A stretch of DNA of 9,388 nucleotides from Armatimonadota bacterium (GTDB lineage Bacteria; Sysuimicrobiota; Sysuimicrobiia; Sysuimicrobiales; Humicultoraceae). A program made the position numbers and the translations under genes. The notes under the pieces were generated by a model that worked only from the letters and a program-made list of their open reading frames with translations, was not told the DNA's origin and did not search any database. The number at the start of each line of letters is the position of its first letter. Position 1 is the first letter of the stretch. The stretch covers positions 1 through 9,388 of the forward strand of contig JACQHU010000140.1 of assembly GCA_016198805.1 (NCBI GenBank), in the 5' to 3' direction. Shown here in pieces: positions 6,748 to 9,388 of this stretch.

Positions 6748-8133
6748 GTGCCCGAACAGCCTCTTCAAGAATCGCCCGCCAGACCAACGGGAGGCACAGC
6801 ACTGTTCGGTTCACTCTACCGCACCGTGTCGCTGCTCGACCAGCTACGGCGTGCTGTGGTGCTCGACCGCCTCGCCTATGATCCTGGCGGCCTCCGTCGC
6901 TACCAGGACATGCAGGTGGCGCGGCTGGTCCGGCACGCGGCGGCACGCGTGCCGTTCTATCGGGAGAAATACCGCGCCGCCGGCATCGACCCTGACTCGA
7001 TCCGCACCGCCGACGACCTTGCCCATCTGCCGCTGACCTCCCGGGCCGACCTGCGCGCCGCCTTCCCGCACGGGCTGATCCCGGACGGCACCTCTCCAGA
7101 CAACCAGTTCCTGGTCGAGACGACAGGCTCGACGGGAGAACCGGTCAGACTCTTCAAGGACTGGCCGGCCCTGTGCGCCATCGCCGCGTGGAGCTCTCCG
7201 GTCATGCTCCGGCGATGGTGGGGCGTCTGGGGTCTGCGCCTGATGACGCTGCTGCTCCGGCAGGAACACTCGGTGGAAGAAGCCGTGGTCGCCGCGCTGC
7301 CACGGTTCCTCCTGCGGGTCCACGCCGGCGACGCGCTGGCGTCCCCGGAGGAGCACCTGGAGGACATCCGCCGCCGCCGGCCCGACATCATCGTGACGTA
7401 TCCGACCGTGCTGAAGACCCTGGCGACCCGGATCGTTGAGGACGGCGCGCGCATCCCGCAGCCGAGGCTGCTGGCCACCTCGGCGGAGATGCTGGATGTC
7501 CACGCGCGCCGCCTCATCGGTCAGGCGTTTACGGGCCGACTGGTCAACCTCTACGCTAGCACCGAAGCCGGCTTTATCGCCGTCGAATGCCTGGCAGGCC
7601 GCGGGCTGCACGTCAACAGCCCGCGTGTCATCGTGGAAGTCCTGCAGGACGGCCGGCCGGCCCCGCCCGGCGAACCTGGCGATGTGGTCGTCACCGATCT
7701 GACGAGCGTCGGGTGTCCGATCATCCGCTACCAGGGCCTGGGTGACGTGGCCCGGTGGAGTCCGGATCCGTGCCCGTGCGGACGATCCTTCCCGCTGCTC
7801 GACGTCGTAGAGGGTCGCCGCATCGACGCGTTCGTCCTCCCGGACGGCCGGGTGCTGCATCCCTTCACCCTGTCACACGCCATGGTGCACTTCACGGGCA
7901 TCCGGCGATTCCAGATCGTGCAGGAAGCGATCGACCGGGTGCGCGTGCTCATCGTCCCCAACGGGCAGGCTGGAGCAGACCTGGGCGGGCTCGTCGCCGC
8001 CGAGTTTGCCCGGCTGCTCGGACGCGGCGTTCATGTCACAGTGGACCTGGTCGACGCGATTCCTGCCCCGCCGAACGCCCACTTCCCGTCGACGGTCCGT
8101 TCACTGGTCTCCCGGCCCCACCCGCTCGACTGA
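6748..8133 (+). CDS. PaaK/CapK-like adenylate-forming enzyme, first of a tandem pair
   Basis: The product is a 461-residue member of the phenylacetate-CoA ligase/CapK branch of AMP-forming enzymes, which activate a carboxylate as acyl-AMP and often pass it to CoA. The N-terminal helices are followed by V-P-F-Y-R-E-K-Y typical of this branch, the phosphate-binding loop T-T-G-S-T-G-E-P (125-132), D-I-I-V-T-Y-P-T, the adenine-side L-Y-A-S-T-E-A-G (268-275), and R-Y-x-x-L-G-D with C-P-C-G-R (342-346). No membrane segment is visible. The C-terminal end, where relatives usually carry a glycine-lysine motif, reads I-P-A-P-P-N-A-H-F-P-S-T-V, with no lysine. I chose GTG 6748 for its GGAGGG site; ATG 6709 or 6727 would add 13 or 7 residues. 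The substrate is unknown. The second ligase follows 3 bases later, so the two are clearly co-expressed. Confidence 0.82.
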   Translation: MPEQPLQESPARPTGGTALFGSLYRTVSLLDQLRRAVVLDRLAYDPGGLRRYQDMQVARLVRHAAARVPFYREKYRAAGIDPDSIRTADDLAHLPLTSRADLRAAFPHGLIPDGTSPDNQFLVETTGSTGEPVRLFKDWPALCAIAAWSSPVMLRRWWGVWGLRLMTLLLRQEHSVEEAVVAALPRFLLRVHAGDALASPEEHLEDIRRRRPDIIVTYPTVLKTLATRIVEDGARIPQPRLLATSAEMLDVHARRLIGQAFTGRLVNLYASTEAGFIAVECLAGRGLHVNSPRVIVEVLQDGRPAPPGEPGDVVVTDLTSVGCPIIRYQGLGDVARWSPDPCPCGRSFPLLDVVEGRRIDAFVLPDGRVLHPFTLSHAMVHFTGIRRFQIVQEAIDRVRVLIVPNGQAGADLGGLVAAEFARLLGRGVHVTVDLVDAIPAPPNAHFPSTVRSLVSRPHPLD

Positions 8134-8136
8134 CCG

Positions 8137-9388
8137 ATGCCCACCGCCTACGCCGAGCAGGCCGTCGAGTGCGCGCCGCTCGGTCAGTTACGGGCGATCC
8201 AGGATGGCGCGCTGGCCGACGGGCTCGCGCGCCGGGCGATGCCGTCCGCGCTCTACCGTCAGGCATGGGCCGACGCCGGGGTCGCTCCCGACACCGTGCG
8301 CCGCGTCGAGGACCTGCAGCGCATCCCCTACATCACCGGCAGCACCCTGCGCCAGACGTGGGCGTCCTATCCTCCGGAAGAGATCCTGTGTGCTCCTGAC
8401 GTGCGCGTCTGGTTTGCCACGTCGGGCACCACCGGCGCTCCCAAGTGGACGCCCTACGCGCGGGCCGACGTCGACCTGCTCCAGCGCACGGCGCTCCGCG
8501 ACTTCTACATGTGCGCGGGCGATGTCGCCGGCCTCCGCTGCCTGGTCTTCGCCACGCCGGCCCCGTTCATCAGCGACGGAGCCGGGTACTTCAACCTGTT
8601 CGGGCAGATCGCGCGCGGGGTGCGGATCGAGTACCTGCTCACTTCATACACGCTCGAGCAGGCGCGCGCGGCCCTGGCACTGGCGGCAACCCGCAAGCCG
8701 GACGCCATCATTGCGTTCCCGAGCCTGGCCATGCGGCTGGCTGAGATGATCGCGGCGGAGGCGCCCGCCTCCGCGCGTGCCGCGTTCCAACAGGACCGGA
8801 CGCTGCGCAACCTCGCCGTCGCGGTCGCCGCCAGGCTGGTGCGCATCACGGCGAAGCATGTTCTCGGGCCGCGGATCGGCATTTTTGCCGGCGAGTCGCT
8901 GGCGCCGTTTCGGACCCCGCTGCGGCAGGCCTTTGGGCTGGAACCGTTCGAACTGTACGCGATGACCGAGTTCCCCTGTTTCCACCTCGATTGCCCCGAG
9001 CATGCCGGCATGCACTTCTGGTCGGATGTGTGTATCCCCGAGGTCATCCCACAGACCGCGCTGGAAGAGGAAGAAACCCGCGGCACGCCGCCGCGGGCGA
9101 TCCCGCTGCTGGATGCCGAACCGGGCACCGTCGGCGAACTCGTGCTGACCACGTGGAACGAGGCCCTGCCGTTGATCCGGTACCGGACGGCCGATCTCGT
9201 CGAGATCGTGGGGACCGGCCGGTGCGGATGTGGCCGCACGCATCCGCGGGTCCGCATCAGGAGCCGGCGGGACGATCTGATCAACTTTGGGCTCATCCGG
9301 TTCAGCACCGTGGAGCTGGAGACCCGGCTGCAGACCCTCTCGGGACCATCGGCGCTGTCGGCCTGGCAGCTCCACATCGTGCGGGAAG
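8137..9388 (+). CDS. PaaK-like adenylate-forming enzyme, second of the pair (3' end missing)
   Basis: The frame is open from ATG 8137 to the window edge, 417 residues so far; the C-terminal subdomain is cut off. It starts 3 bases after the stop of the previous gene with no clear ribosome-binding site, so translation is probably coupled. Motifs: the phosphate loop A-T-S-G-T-T-G-A-P-K (94-103), F-I-S-D-G-A-G-Y-F, I-I-A-F-P-S, the adenine-side L-Y-A-M-T-E (273-278), then a Cys/His-rich strip C-F-H-L-D-C-P-E-H-A-G-M-H (281-293). These are followed by G-E-L-V-L-T-T, R-Y-R-T-A-D-L (348-354), C-G-C-G-R (363-367) and R-S-R-R-D-D-L-I-N-F-G. This follows the canonical PaaK/F390-synthetase plan more closely than its neighbour does. 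It differs in sequence enough from the first gene that the pair is not a recent duplication. The substrate is unknown. Confidence 0.83.
   Translation, partial: MPTAYAEQAVECAPLGQLRAIQDGALADGLARRAMPSALYRQAWADAGVAPDTVRRVEDLQRIPYITGSTLRQTWASYPPEEILCAPDVRVWFATSGTTGAPKWTPYARADVDLLQRTALRDFYMCAGDVAGLRCLVFATPAPFISDGAGYFNLFGQIARGVRIEYLLTSYTLEQARAALALAATRKPDAIIAFPSLAMRLAEMIAAEAPASARAAFQQDRTLRNLAVAVAARLVRITAKHVLGPRIGIFAGESLAPFRTPLRQAFGLEPFELYAMTEFPCFHLDCPEHAGMHFWSDVCIPEVIPQTALEEEETRGTPPRAIPLLDAEPGTVGELVLTTWNEALPLIRYRTADLVEIVGTGRCGCGRTHPRVRIRSRRDDLINFGLIRFSTVELETRLQTLSGPSALSAWQLHIVRE

Noticed and set aside
6697..6768. GNAT start at TTG 6768
   Set aside because: It would overlap the divergent ligase start, uses a rare start codon, and adds residues outside the GNAT fold.
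6844..7860. A 338-codon open frame on the minus strand
   Set aside because: It lies antisense to the first PaaK-like gene, whose motifs are unmistakable. The antisense protein has no family features.
8505..9377. A 290-codon open frame on the minus strand
   Set aside because: It is antisense to the second PaaK-like gene and its Ser/Arg-rich translation has no motif.
1..9388. Mobile elements, CRISPR arrays, tRNA or rRNA genes
   Set aside because: I saw no transposase or integrase motif, no spaced direct repeats, and no cloverleaf-like or conserved rRNA segment.

Overview
This is a GC-rich bacterial window (GC-biased third positions, several likely GTG starts, genes packed with overlaps of a few bases). 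It carries no phage, transposon, CRISPR or RNA gene that I can see. The organism cannot be named from the sequence. The codon style, the AroK-AroB fusion and the Bacillus-type AroH would fit an uncultured, probably environmental, GC-rich lineage; that is inference.

Layout from left to right. (1) Positions 1-270, minus strand: the N-terminal 90 residues of a protein cut by the window edge. (2) Positions 492-2340, plus strand: an alpha/beta-hydrolase esterase of the COG4947 kind followed by a RimK/glutathione-synthetase-like ATP-grasp ligase. A possible 15-residue leader peptide (448-495) overlaps the esterase start. (3) Positions 2404-6696, minus strand: a compact shikimate-pathway operon, transcribed right to left as GNAT acetyltransferase, aroK-aroB fusion, aroQ, aroH, aroA. 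Its end converges on the ATP-grasp gene across a 63-base gap. (4) From about 6748 to the right edge, plus strand: two tandem PaaK/CapK-like adenylate-forming enzymes, 3 bases apart. The second runs off the window. They diverge from the aro operon across a short shared control region.

In the aro operon, the AroB half makes 3-dehydroquinate, AroQ dehydrates it, the AroK half phosphorylates shikimate, AroA makes EPSP, and AroH turns chorismate into prephenate. Shikimate dehydrogenase (AroE) and chorismate synthase (AroC) are needed but are not in the window. The clearest oddities are the aroKB fusion, an N94G/P101F-type change in the EPSP synthase active-site loop, the GNAT gene leading the aro operon, the first PaaK-like protein lacking the usual C-terminal lysine motif, and the uncharacterised esterase/ATP-grasp and twin-ligase pairs on either side of the aro operon. 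I see no proof of a new system. The flanking pairs are the best candidates for undescribed chemistry.
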